Shown: in pieces, positions 52,914 through 61,322 of the stretch
Position numbering within the stretch: position 1 is the stretch's first letter
Layout of the letters: each line of letters opens with the position of its first letter
Origin: JANQEU01 sp965601455
Lineage (GTDB): Bacteria; Bacteroidota; Bacteroidia; Cytophagales; Cyclobacteriaceae
NCBI GenBank assembly: GCA_965601455.1
Contig: OZ271831.1
Span: forward strand, 3,844,001 to 3,908,000
Length of the DNA: 64,000 nt
Direction of reading: 5' to 3'
Translations under genes and position numbers: made by a program
Notes under the pieces: model-generated
Told to the model about the DNA's origin: nothing
Database searches by the model: none
What the model saw: the letters and a program-made list of their open reading frames with translations, nothing else

Positions 52914-54014
52914 TCACTTTACATATTTGAACAAAGCATCCAGAAGTTCAATATAGCCGGATATGCCTTTGTTTATCTCTTGAAGATAAATGAATTCGTC
53001 TGGTGTATGAGATCTTTCTGACTTTCCCGGACCCATCTTGAAAGTAGCGAAATCCATAACCGCCTGATCCGATGTAGTAGGAGAACCGAATTTTTTGACT
53101 CCTAAGTCCGTGGCGACCTTAAAAAATGCATGATCTTCTGGCAGACTAGACGGATTCAAACGCGTAGATCGTGGTATTACTTCACAATCAACATGATCAT
53201 CAATAATACTTAAAACCTCCTTATTGGTATACCTTTCGGTTGTTCGTACGTCCACTACGAAGTGACAAACGTCCGGGACAACATTATGTTGATAGCCAGC
53301 ATTGATCATAGTTACCGACATTTTTACGGCTCCAAGATGAGGAGACTCACGAGCAAACTGGTATCCTTCGATCCATTTGATGATTTCCAACGCCTTGTAA
53401 ATAGCATTTACCCCTGTATTTCGAGCAGCATGTCCGGACTCTCCTTTGGCATAGCAATCCAAAACCATCAATCCTTTCTCAGCCACAGCCATCTGCATCT
53501 CAGTGGGTTCTCCGACTATTGCAACATCTATCGGGCCAAGGTCGGCAAGAATAGACTCAACACCGTCTTTCCCCGAATTCTCTTCCTCAGCGGTACCGGC
53601 AAAAAGCAAGTTATACGGAAGATCAGCTCGATGATAAAAATGTCGGAAGGTCTGTAGAAGAGAGACCAGGCAACCTCCAGCATCATTGCTTCCTAATCCA
53701 TAAAGCTTGTCATCCTCTACAATGGCACTAAACGGGTCCTTTGTGTACCCTTTATTGGGTTTGACAGTATCATGATGTGAATTCAACAGAATGGAGGGCT
53801 TCTGAGGATCAAAAAACTTATTTGACGCGTAAATGTTATTGCCCTTACGTGTTGCTTCAATCTCGAAGCTTTTCAGCTCTTCAAAAAGGATATTAGCGGT
53901 ATTTTCCTCCTCCTTGCTTAGACTTGGTGTTTCAATTAGTCTTTTCAACAACGACAAAGCATCGTTAAAATACCTTTCAATATCACCCTCAACTGATGGT
54001 TGTATATGTGTCAT
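52914..54014 (-). CDS. argE: M20 family deacylase of the arginine pathway (ArgE-like)
   Basis: A 366-residue zinc amidohydrolase that removes the N-acyl group from acylcitrulline or acylornithine. Metal ligands: His80 and Asp82 (NSHHDTVKP), Asp111 (LGSNDAGGCL), Glu143-Glu144 (TAEEENSG). Because the operon has an ArgF'-type carbamoyltransferase, the substrate is probably N-acyl-citrulline rather than N-acetylornithine. Alternatively it could be a succinyl-diaminopimelate-like desuccinylase. It overlaps argB by 26 bp. Confidence 0.88.
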   Translation of the reverse strand: MTHIQPSVEGDIERYFNDALSLLKRLIETPSLSKEEENTANILFEELKSFEIEATRKGNNIYASNKFFDPQKPSILLNSHHDTVKPNKGYTKDPFSAIVEDDKLYGLGSNDAGGCLVSLLQTFRHFYHRADLPYNLLFAGTAEEENSGKDGVESILADLGPIDVAIVGEPTEMQMAVAEKGLMVLDCYAKGESGHAARNTGVNAIYKALEIIKWIEGYQFARESPHLGAVKMSVTMINAGYQHNVVPDVCHFVVDVRTTERYTNKEVLSIIDDHVDCEVIPRSTRLNPSSLPEDHAFFKVATDLGVKKFGSPTTSDQAVMDFATFKMGPGKSERSHTPDEFIYLQEINKGISGYIELLDALFKYVK

Positions 54015-54780
54015 ATTCTTGATTATTTAGGTGTTTGAGGGTTTCGATATTGCTTATTTTAACGCTTTTTACTCCTCTACTCAAGGCATGAAAAGCATTG
54101 TCTAACTTGGGTATCATTCCACCGGAAATTGTACCTCGGTTTTTTAGTTCACTATAGGATTCAGCAGTTATGTTTCGAATAAGTGTTTCAGGATCTTGAG
54201 GGTTTACTAGTACTCCTGGTAACTCAAATACGTAGGAAAGGTGAACTTCATAATATTCTGACAGATAGATGGCCAGGGTATTCGCCATGGTATCCGCATT
54301 TGTGTTAAGCATGTTACCTTCCTTATCATGTGTCAAAGGAGCGACCACAGGTACCAGGTTGTTTTCTAACAGGGACCTTACGAATGAAGTATTTACAGAA
54401 ACGGGATCTCCTACCCACCCGAAATCAATATTATCCCTCATGGGTCGTTTTTTAGAAGTGATCAGGTTTCCATCAGCGCCGGTTAGTCCAACAGCATTTA
54501 CATTCAAAGATTGTAATTGACTCACCAGGTTCTTATTTACCGATCCCCCATAAATCATTGTAACCACCTTAAGCATATTGGAATCGGTCACTCTGCGGCC
54601 TTCAATCATGGTTGTTTTGTAACCCAATTGGTTGGCCATCTCCGTAGCAATCTTGCCTCCTCCGTGAATGAGAATTCTCTTTCCTTCAATAGAAGAGAAA
54701 TTGTGAAGAAAGACCTTCACCTCATGATCGGATTCGATAATATTTCCTCCAACCTTTATTATGTGAAGTCGCTCAGTCAT
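53989..54780 (-). CDS. argB: N-acetylglutamate (or N-succinylglutamate) kinase
   Basis: A 263-residue amino-acid kinase that phosphorylates the N-acyl-glutamate side chain. Motifs: IIKVGGNII at the N-terminus, LIHGGGKIATEMANQLG, GLTGADGNLI, NTNADTMANTLAIYL and GTISGGMIPKLDNA. The length is normal and no N-terminal arginine-binding helix is present, so it is probably not allosterically inhibited in the hexameric way. The substrate acyl group is inferred from the downstream carbamoyltransferase. It overlaps both neighbours. Confidence 0.92.
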   Translation of the reverse strand: MTERLHIIKVGGNIIESDHEVKVFLHNFSSIEGKRILIHGGGKIATEMANQLGYKTTMIEGRRVTDSNMLKVVTMIYGGSVNKNLVSQLQSLNVNAVGLTGADGNLITSKKRPMRDNIDFGWVGDPVSVNTSFVRSLLENNLVPVVAPLTHDKEGNMLNTNADTMANTLAIYLSEYYEVHLSYVFELPGVLVNPQDPETLIRNITAESYSELKNRGTISGGMIPKLDNAFHALSRGVKSVKISNIETLKHLNNQEYDTYTTIS

Positions 54781-55721
54781 AGTTCCTGAAGTATATTCTG
54801 AATTACTGCCTGGGCTGAGAACTCCCTGTTTTTTGCTTGTTGTAAAACAATTGAATGTTGACTATCCAGGACATCGTCGGCAACAACCACATTCCTTCTT
54901 ACTGGCAGGCAATGCATGACCTTAGCATTATTGGTCATCTTCATTTTTTCAAGCGTGAGCATCCAGGACGGATCACGATAAACTTGCCCATAATGTGAAA
55001 AGGATGACCAATTCTTGACATATACGAAATCTGCCTCTTCCAAAGCGGTTTGTTGATCATATTCCACCTGAGTTCCATTTGTGAATTGCTCATCTAATTC
55101 CATTCCTTCCGGATGCGTGATCACCAAATCAACCGGAGCTTTCGACATCCACTGGGCGAACGAATTAGGTACTGCTTGAGGCAATGCCGATATGTGTGGA
55201 GCCCAGCTTAAAACAACTTTGGGTTTCTCCACTATTTTCAATTCAGTTATTGTCATCCAATCGGCAAGCGATTGTAGTGGATGAAGGGTCGCAGATTCCA
55301 TATTGATTATTGGAACACCGGAATACTTCACGAAATTGGTGAGCACCTGTTCACTATAGTCTTTCTCTCTATCGGTTAAAGAAGGAAATGAACGTAGCCC
55401 CAAAACATCACAGTAGCCACCAATGACAGCTGCTGCCTCTTGTATATGTTCCGCTTTGCCCTGATCCATGATGGTGCCATCCTCCATTTCAAGCTGCCAA
55501 GAATCGCTTGAAACATTCAGCACCATCACCTTCATACCCAGGTTATATGCGGCTTTGACCGTACTCATCCTCGTTCGCAAGCTTGGATTAAAAAAAATCA
55601 GGCCCAGAACCTTATTTGCACCAATCTTCTGATTAGAAAAGGGATCCTTCTTAAGTGCCAATGCGTCATTCACTAACGCCATGGGATCGGTAACATCATC
55701 AATGCTCAGAAACTGTTTCAT
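54777..55721 (-). CDS. argF': N-succinylornithine (or acetylornithine) carbamoyltransferase
   Basis: A 314-residue transcarbamylase of the acylornithine type. FFNPSLRTRMST holds the carbamoyl-phosphate site (PSLRTR instead of STRTR), HPLQSLADW is the conserved His loop, and HCLPVRRNVVVADDVLD is the C-terminal substrate loop. Position 90, in DQGKAEH, is Ala. The corresponding residue is Pro90 in the Bacteroides fragilis succinylornithine enzyme and Glu92 in Xanthomonas acetylornithine transcarbamylase, where Glu to Ala, Ser or Pro favours the succinyl substrate. I therefore predict succinylornithine as substrate. Confidence 0.9.
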   Translation of the reverse strand: MKQFLSIDDVTDPMALVNDALALKKDPFSNQKIGANKVLGLIFFNPSLRTRMSTVKAAYNLGMKVMVLNVSSDSWQLEMEDGTIMDQGKAEHIQEAAAVIGGYCDVLGLRSFPSLTDREKDYSEQVLTNFVKYSGVPIINMESATLHPLQSLADWMTITELKIVEKPKVVLSWAPHISALPQAVPNSFAQWMSKAPVDLVITHPEGMELDEQFTNGTQVEYDQQTALEEADFVYVKNWSSFSHYGQVYRDPSWMLTLEKMKMTNNAKVMHCLPVRRNVVVADDVLDSQHSIVLQQAKNREFSAQAVIQNILQEL

Positions 55722-56844
55722 CCGCTAGAATTTCTGAAAACTTATTTAAAAAGATATCCGCTTCTGTTTTACCTATCGTAAGAGGTGGTAGCAGTCGAAT
55801 AGTATTTGGATTACTGGAACTTCCTGTAAAGATTCTATGATCCATGAGTAGTTTCTCTCTGACACTCTTTATCGGAATAGGAAGTTCCATCCCTATCATC
55901 AACCCACGGCCCCGAACTTCCTTGATTTCTGGTATTTTATTCAATCCTTCAATCAAATAGTCACCAACAACTTTTGAGTGATTTACCAAATCCTCATCCT
56001 GTAATACTTCCAACACCGCTAACCCGGCGGCACATGCCAGTGGATTACCACCAAAAGTTGTTCCCAACATTCCATACCACGCTTCAATATCCTGTTTGAT
56101 CAAAACCCCGCCAACAGGAAACCCGTTACCCATTCCCTTTGCCATAGAAATGATATCAGCTTCAACCTTAGCATACTGATGGGCAAAAAACTGACCTGAT
56201 CGGCCAAAGCCACTTTGGATTTCATCAAGGATCATCAAGGAACCGTGTTCATCACAAAGCCTACGAATCTCCAAAAGAAAAGAGTCATCCGGAACATAGA
56301 TTCCTGCTATACCTTGAATCCCTTCGATAATCACCGCAGCGATCTCATCGCTCATAACCTGTTCAAGCATGGAGGCTTCATTCATCGGTAAGCGAATGAC
56401 GTTTCCTGTCATGTTAATGGGGGCCTGGATTTTCTTATTGTCCGTAGCCTCAACTGCTAATGACGTTCTCCCATGGAAACCCTTTTCAAAAACTACTATT
56501 TTCTTCCTGCCTGTCACAAAAGACGCCAACTTCATGGCATTCTCGTTGGCCTCGGCACCTGAATTGCAGAGAAAAAGCTGGTAATTAGTATACCCACTGT
56601 CCTTTGCCAACTGTTCTGCGTATTGATCCTGGATGTCCAGCTGAACAGAATTGGAATAAAAACCCAGTAAATCCAACTGATCTTTTATTCTTTCTACATA
56701 TCGGGGATGAGCATGACCAATGGAAATCACGGCATGACCACCGTAGAGATCCAGGTAATCCTTTCCTTCAGCATCCTGAAGCCAGCAACCTCGACCTTTT
56801 TCGAGGTGAACATCGTATCTCGGGTATACCTCAAATTGTTGCAT
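55699..56844 (-). CDS. argD: N-acylornithine aminotransferase
   Basis: A 381-residue class III PLP aminotransferase interconverting N-acyl-glutamate semialdehyde and N-acylornithine. PLP Lys236 lies in SMAKGMGNGFPVGG, and DEIQSGFGRSGQ (Asp207) binds the cofactor ring; CNSGAEANENAMKLA binds the phosphate. It overlaps argF' by 23 bp and abuts proC. Length typical of ArgD. Start ATG at 56844. Confidence 0.94.
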   Translation of the reverse strand: MQQFEVYPRYDVHLEKGRGCWLQDAEGKDYLDLYGGHAVISIGHAHPRYVERIKDQLDLLGFYSNSVQLDIQDQYAEQLAKDSGYTNYQLFLCNSGAEANENAMKLASFVTGRKKIVVFEKGFHGRTSLAVEATDNKKIQAPINMTGNVIRLPMNEASMLEQVMSDEIAAVIIEGIQGIAGIYVPDDSFLLEIRRLCDEHGSLMILDEIQSGFGRSGQFFAHQYAKVEADIISMAKGMGNGFPVGGVLIKQDIEAWYGMLGTTFGGNPLACAAGLAVLEVLQDEDLVNHSKVVGDYLIEGLNKIPEIKEVRGRGLMIGMELPIPIKSVREKLLMDHRIFTGSSSNPNTIRLLPPLTIGKTEADIFLNKFSEILADETVSEH

Positions 56845-57644
56845 CAGCTAATTGATTTGATTTTGTGAAATGAGGTCATCAGCCCTTTAATTAAAGAGGA
56901 ACTAAAGCCCTGATGTTCCATCTCATTTAGGCCTTCAATGGTACAACCTTGTGGTGTTGTGACCTTATCAATTTCTACCTCTGGGTGATTTCCCTCAGAT
57001 TGTATTAGTGACGCTGCCCCTTTAGCCGTTTGGACTGCAATTTTTTGAGCTTCTTCCGGATGAAAACCCATCTGTATCCCCCCTTGAGTTGCAGCCCGCA
57101 GGTATCTCATAAAGAAAGCTATACCACTGGCCCCAAGCACTGTGGCCGCCTGCATCATCTTTTCGTCAATCACCAGTGTTTCTCCCAGGACTTTAAAAAC
57201 GGATGTAATAAATTCGAGCTGGTCTGTCACCTTGGTATACGCCAAGCATGTCATGGACTCACCAATGGCAATAGCAGTATTTGGCATTGCCCGAATGACA
57301 GGTATGTCAAGTAGAAGATGCTCTTTGATTTGTTCAATTGATACCCCTGTAATCACTGAGACCAATACCTGATCCGGATTAAGCGAATTATCGATTTCTT
57401 TCAATAATCCTGGTAGCTGCTTTGGCTGCACACAGAGAAAGATTACATCCGCAGATTTCGCAGATGTAGCATTGTCCGAAGAAAGTTGAAATCCATCTCT
57501 TTCAAAATCCTGAAGGGTATCAAGTTTCCTTCTGGTCAACACCACATTATTAGTAGACAATAGTTTTTTGTCCTGTATCCCCCTGGCAATGGATTTCCCA
57601 AGGTTACCTGCTCCAAGTATGGCTATTTTCTTTTCCTTTTTCAT
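56844..57644 (-). CDS. proC: Pyrroline-5-carboxylate reductase
   Basis: A 266-residue NAD(P)H-dependent reductase that makes proline from pyrroline-5-carboxylate. The Rossmann motif ILGAGNLGKSIARGI is at the N-terminus, and the C-terminal signature TPQGCTIEGLNEMEHQG is complete. Its insertion between argC and argD links proline synthesis to the arginine operon. It could reduce P5C arising from spontaneous cyclisation of glutamate semialdehyde. proA and proB are not present here. Confidence 0.93.
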   Translation of the reverse strand: MKKEKKIAILGAGNLGKSIARGIQDKKLLSTNNVVLTRRKLDTLQDFERDGFQLSSDNATSAKSADVIFLCVQPKQLPGLLKEIDNSLNPDQVLVSVITGVSIEQIKEHLLLDIPVIRAMPNTAIAIGESMTCLAYTKVTDQLEFITSVFKVLGETLVIDEKMMQAATVLGASGIAFFMRYLRAATQGGIQMGFHPEEAQKIAVQTAKGAASLIQSEGNHPEVEIDKVTTPQGCTIEGLNEMEHQGFSSSLIKGLMTSFHKIKSIS

Positions 57645-57647
57645 AGA

Positions 57648-58613
57648 CTAAAAGGCTATTGATTTCAGGTTTAACCCTGTTGTTTCTTCAAATCCAAACA
57701 TAAGGTTCATGTTTTGTACGGCCTGTCCGGAAGCTCCTTTAAGTAAATTGTCAATAACGGATATGACATGAACCCTCTCCCCGATTTTTGCAGCGTATAC
57801 TACAGATTTGTTGCTATTCACTACCATTTTGATATCGGGATTAGAATCAATGGCGTGTGTAAAAGGATGGTCTTCATAATACTGTTGGTAAAGATTCCTT
57901 AATGACTCATTCTCGATACCTGATTTGAAATAAGTAGAGGCAATTATTCCACGAGTGAAATTTCCTCTAAAGGGGATAAAATTTATGTCATGCTCGAAAT
58001 CGGAGTCCAGACTTAGGATAGTTTCGCCAATTTCTTTCAGATGCTGATGCTCAAATGCTTTATAAACACTCATATTATTATTTCTCCAGCTGAAATGACT
58101 GGTTGCTGAAAGACCTTGACCTGCGCCGGTCGAACCAGTAATTCCAGAAATATGAACATCCCCATAAATCAAATCGTCCTGAAGAGCTGGCAAGAGGCCC
58201 AACTGTATGCAAGTCGCAAAACATCCAGGGTTAGCAACGTATTGCGACTCTGAAATTCTTTTACGGTTTACCTCAGGTAATCCGTAAACAAAATCATGAG
58301 TTCCTTTTAGCCGATAATCCTGGCTAAGGTCGATCACATGGATATTCAATATTTCCGGGTGATCTGCGATTATCTTCCTTGATTGGCCATGACCTTTACA
58401 CAGAAAAAATACATCAAGTGAACTGGTCTCTATCGTAGATTGAAACTTCAAATCCGTTTCACCGATCAGATCGGCGTGAACTTTATCAACCGGCAAACCC
58501 GCCTGACTTTCGCTTTGAAGTAAAGCTATTTCCACCTCTGGATGATTGATAAGTATCCGAATTAGTTCACCCGCTGTGTAACCTGCTGCACCTATGATCC
58601 CTGCTTTAATCAT
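57648..58613 (-). CDS. argC: N-acyl-gamma-glutamyl-phosphate reductase
   Basis: A 321-residue NADPH-dependent dehydrogenase with N-terminal GAAGYTAGELIRIL binding loop and catalytic Cys131 in YVANPGCFATCIQLG. Other conserved segments: VIDLSQDYRL, GLPEVNR, GITGSTGAGQGLS. Length typical. Its start overlaps argG by 8 bp. It converts the acylglutamyl phosphate made by ArgB to the semialdehyde used by ArgD. Confidence 0.95.
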   Translation of the reverse strand: MIKAGIIGAAGYTAGELIRILINHPEVEIALLQSESQAGLPVDKVHADLIGETDLKFQSTIETSSLDVFFLCKGHGQSRKIIADHPEILNIHVIDLSQDYRLKGTHDFVYGLPEVNRKRISESQYVANPGCFATCIQLGLLPALQDDLIYGDVHISGITGSTGAGQGLSATSHFSWRNNNMSVYKAFEHQHLKEIGETILSLDSDFEHDINFIPFRGNFTRGIIASTYFKSGIENESLRNLYQQYYEDHPFTHAIDSNPDIKMVVNSNKSVVYAAKIGERVHVISVIDNLLKGASGQAVQNMNLMFGFEETTGLNLKSIAF

Positions 58614-59796
58614 CTGAATCTATTGAATTGTACAACTTGGATTGGTTGGAAAGGATTTTTGCAAAACCCCTGGCATCTGCTGCCGTCCAACCTTTATTCA
58701 TCTCACCGTATTGCCCGGCTTCTGTTTGCATCAGATCGAATGAAGAACTGACACCCGTAACCTGAAAATGGTACGGTTTCATCTTTACAGACACTTCACC
58801 GGTCACTCTCTTCTGTGAACTTTCAAGAAACTGCTCAAGATCCCGCATTACAGGATCGAGGTATTGACCTTCGTGCATCAAATTACCGTACCATTGAGAA
58901 AATTGGTCTTTAATAAACAGTTGATTTTTTGTGAGGACATGTTTTTCTAGTAGGTGATGCGCTTTTACCAAAACCATTGCGGCCGGCGCCTCAAAACCCA
59001 CTCGACCTTTTATTCCGATGATGGTATCACCGACGTGTATATCTCTACCAATAGCATAGGTTCCGGCAAGTTTATTGATCGACTCGATCACATTCACGGG
59101 ATGATTTCGTTCACCGTTTAACGCGATAGGTTCACCTTGTTCGAATGAAATGGTAATATTTTCCTCACCGTCGTTGCTAAGTGCAGTTGGAAAAGCCTCA
59201 TCTGGAAGGTATTGATGAGAAGTCAATGTTTCCTTTCCACCTACTGAGGTACCCCAGAGCCCTTGATTGATTGAATATAAAGCTTTTTCCCAATCACCTT
59301 TTACACCATTTGCTTTCAGGTAATCAATCTCTTCCTGTCTTGAAAGTGTATGATCACGGATTGGTGTAATGATATCCATTTGTGGGCAAAGGGATTCAAA
59401 CACCATGTCAAAACGAATCTGGTCGTTACCAGCCCCTGTACTGCCATGAGCGATGGCATCAGCTTTCAACTTGTTGGCGGTCTCGGCAATGGCTACCGCT
59501 TGAAAAACTCGTTCTGCACTAACCGATAAGGGATAGGTATTGTTCTTTAACACATTTCCATAGATCAAGTATCTGACACCTTCTTGATAAAAAGACTGAG
59601 TTTGATCCAAAAAATGGTATTCGGATACTCCAAGATCCTTAGCTCTTGTTTCTAACTGGACACGATCATCGGTTGAAAACCCGCCGGTATTCACGGTTAC
59701 AGCGACTACATCATATCCTAAATCTTTGGTTAGATACATGGCGCAATAGGAAGTGTCCAGTCCACCGCTAAAGGCAAGAATTACTTTCTTTTTCAT
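58606..59796 (-). CDS. argG: Argininosuccinate synthase
   Basis: A 396-residue ATP-dependent ligase that joins citrulline and aspartate. The N-terminal PP-loop motif AFSGGLDTS occupies residues 8-16; AHGSTGAGNDQIRFD is the citrulline/aspartate-binding stretch. Length typical. It overlaps the GNAT gene by 4 bp and argC by 8 bp. Full length. Confidence 0.96.
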   Translation of the reverse strand: MKKKVILAFSGGLDTSYCAMYLTKDLGYDVVAVTVNTGGFSTDDRVQLETRAKDLGVSEYHFLDQTQSFYQEGVRYLIYGNVLKNNTYPLSVSAERVFQAVAIAETANKLKADAIAHGSTGAGNDQIRFDMVFESLCPQMDIITPIRDHTLSRQEEIDYLKANGVKGDWEKALYSINQGLWGTSVGGKETLTSHQYLPDEAFPTALSNDGEENITISFEQGEPIALNGERNHPVNVIESINKLAGTYAIGRDIHVGDTIIGIKGRVGFEAPAAMVLVKAHHLLEKHVLTKNQLFIKDQFSQWYGNLMHEGQYLDPVMRDLEQFLESSQKRVTGEVSVKMKPYHFQVTGVSSSFDLMQTEAGQYGEMNKGWTAADARGFAKILSNQSKLYNSIDSDD

Positions 59797-60428
59797 ACAA
59801 ATAGGGCTGTTATCTTACTCAATCTTTTTTTCTTGATTCGCATAAATCGCTCATAGATTCTGGACTTCTTAATAAAATTCCAACGCTTTTCCTTCTTGGC
59901 ATTCGGATCAAACATCATCGCAGTACACATACAGTTCTGACGCTTTTTACTAAGCAGAATTTCATAGTTCACGCAGCTTTGACATCCATTCCAAAATACG
60001 TCATCAGTTGTCAATTGATTGTAGGTCACTGGATGATAGCCCAATTCAGAATTGATTTTCATCACAGGAAGGGATGTTGTAAGACCAAAGAGTTTTGCAT
60101 CTGGAAACATTTTTTGAGAATGCTCAAAGGCCTTACGTTTAATCTTCTTCGCTACCCCAAGTCCCCTGAATTTATGAGAAACAATCAAACCAGAATTTGC
60201 GACGTAGGACTTCTCTCCCCAGCTCTCTATATAGCAAAAACCAGCTAGCTCCGTTCCTGAAAGAGCAATAATCGCCTTGTGTTCGGCGATTTTTTGCCTG
60301 ATGTATTCCGGCGATCTCCGGGCAATTCCAGTACCCCTTTGTTTGGCACTTTCTGCTATGAGTTCACATATTTGATCAGCATATTCCAAATGCTGAGCTC
60401 CCGCAACTTGAGTCTTTATTGCATTCAT
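59793..60428 (-). CDS. GNAT N-acyltransferase, probable acylglutamate synthase of the operon
   Basis: A 211-residue GNAT-fold protein that is the first gene of the arginine operon. Acetyl-CoA-site segment SHKFRGLGVAKKIKRKAFEH (pantetheine-binding loop RGLGVA) is visible. The C-terminus carries cysteines in WNGCQSCVNYEIL and QNCMCTAMMF that could bind zinc. No ArgJ or classical ArgA is present in the operon, so this enzyme probably supplies N-acetyl- or N-succinyl-glutamate. That is inferred from position and from the operon's otherwise complete set of steps. Start ATG at 60428. Confidence 0.8.
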   Translation of the reverse strand: MNAIKTQVAGAQHLEYADQICELIAESAKQRGTGIARRSPEYIRQKIAEHKAIIALSGTELAGFCYIESWGEKSYVANSGLIVSHKFRGLGVAKKIKRKAFEHSQKMFPDAKLFGLTTSLPVMKINSELGYHPVTYNQLTTDDVFWNGCQSCVNYEILLSKKRQNCMCTAMMFDPNAKKEKRWNFIKKSRIYERFMRIKKKRLSKITALFV

Positions 60429-60475
60429 TGGTAAAAATCGAAAAAGAAATAAGAAAATGTATGGTCGAAGGATGA

Positions 60476-60575
60476 CCGCTGCGTAAGCAGTCGTAAACTA
60501 TTGCACAGGCCACGGCCTACCCGGAAAAGTGGGCCTGAAAAAAGAAGCGATTATGTTAGATGTGTAGTTCACGAC
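60476..60575 (-). other. Structured intergenic element before the arginine operon
   Basis: Outer inverted repeat GTCGTAAACTA (60490-60500) / TAGTTCACGAC (60565-60575), inner stem CAGGCC (60506-60511) / GGCCTG (60532-60537), plus a small CTGC-GTAA-GCAG hairpin nearby. It lies 50-150 bp upstream of the first operon gene. It could be a leader RNA or a protein site; I recognise no known riboswitch in it. The remaining intergenic bases show nothing clear. Confidence 0.4.
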
Positions 60576-60707
60576 TTCAAAATCTACGACAATGATAATC
60601 GGTAATTTCAAATTATCAACAAACCACAAGGCTTAAATGAAGAAAATTATTGAATTCCTTTACTTTCCATCAAAGGAAGGCTCACTTTCTTACAAAATTC
60701 TCAATTC

Positions 60708-61265
60708 TTATACACGGGATCCCATCTTTCCCGTAACCCCTCCGGAAACGGTAAATTTCATAACCTCGGAGCTTGATCCTTCAAGTCTAATGATGCTTGA
60801 TTTTTTTACCAGGAATACGTTTCCTGAAAAGTTATAACTGTGCGGCAGGTAAACTGCTATGTACTCCGACATATTGTTACCAGATAAATCTTCTTTCGTA
60901 ACAAATCCAGGTTTCAAAAGAGTATCATGGCCATCAAATGGTACTAAAACGGGTTGCGTGAACCTCTTTTTGTCTCCAGCTACAGCTTCCACTACATCAT
61001 TTAGACTTGAATAAATGAAATTAACAACAGGAATCCTCCGTAGTAATCCAGCGAGCAGGTCGAACAAGGGCTTTGCAAAAATCGTATTAGCCAAGAAACC
61101 CAGGAACGTAGTAGATAGAACAACAACTACAAATCCCAGCCCGGGGATTTGAATATTTAATAGACCATCGACCCAACTGATCGTTTGAAATATGATGAAA
61201 ATCGTGGCACTAACAGGAACTATCAATAACAATCCTCTTAGAAAATGGGATATAGCTTTTTGCAT
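60708..61265 (-). CDS. DUF502 family membrane protein
   Basis: About 185 residues from the ATG at 61265 (MQKAISHFLRGLLLIVPVSA); an earlier ATG at 61313 adds 16 unlikely residues. It has two transmembrane helices in the first 85 residues (LLLIVPVSATIFIIFQTI; GLGFVVVVLSTTFLGFLAN), then a soluble domain with RRIPVVNFIYSSLNDVVEAV and VFLVKKSSIIRLEGSSSEVMKF. These are typical of DUF502, a family of unknown function found widely in bacteria and chloroplasts. It is transcribed toward the arginine operon and may share its upstream transcript. Confidence 0.88.
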   Translation of the reverse strand: MQKAISHFLRGLLLIVPVSATIFIIFQTISWVDGLLNIQIPGLGFVVVVLSTTFLGFLANTIFAKPLFDLLAGLLRRIPVVNFIYSSLNDVVEAVAGDKKRFTQPVLVPFDGHDTLLKPGFVTKEDLSGNNMSEYIAVYLPHSYNFSGNVFLVKKSSIIRLEGSSSEVMKFTVSGGVTGKMGSRV

Positions 61266-61322
61266 ACTGGAGTTATTTTGAATGTGCGTAAGTTCATTGT
61301 TATTAAACAACAATACAAGCCT

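Noticed and set aside
60637..60837. 66-codon plus-strand ORF starting MKKIIEFLYF
   Set aside because: It runs antisense over the 3' end of the DUF502 gene, has no homologous look, and is better explained by chance.
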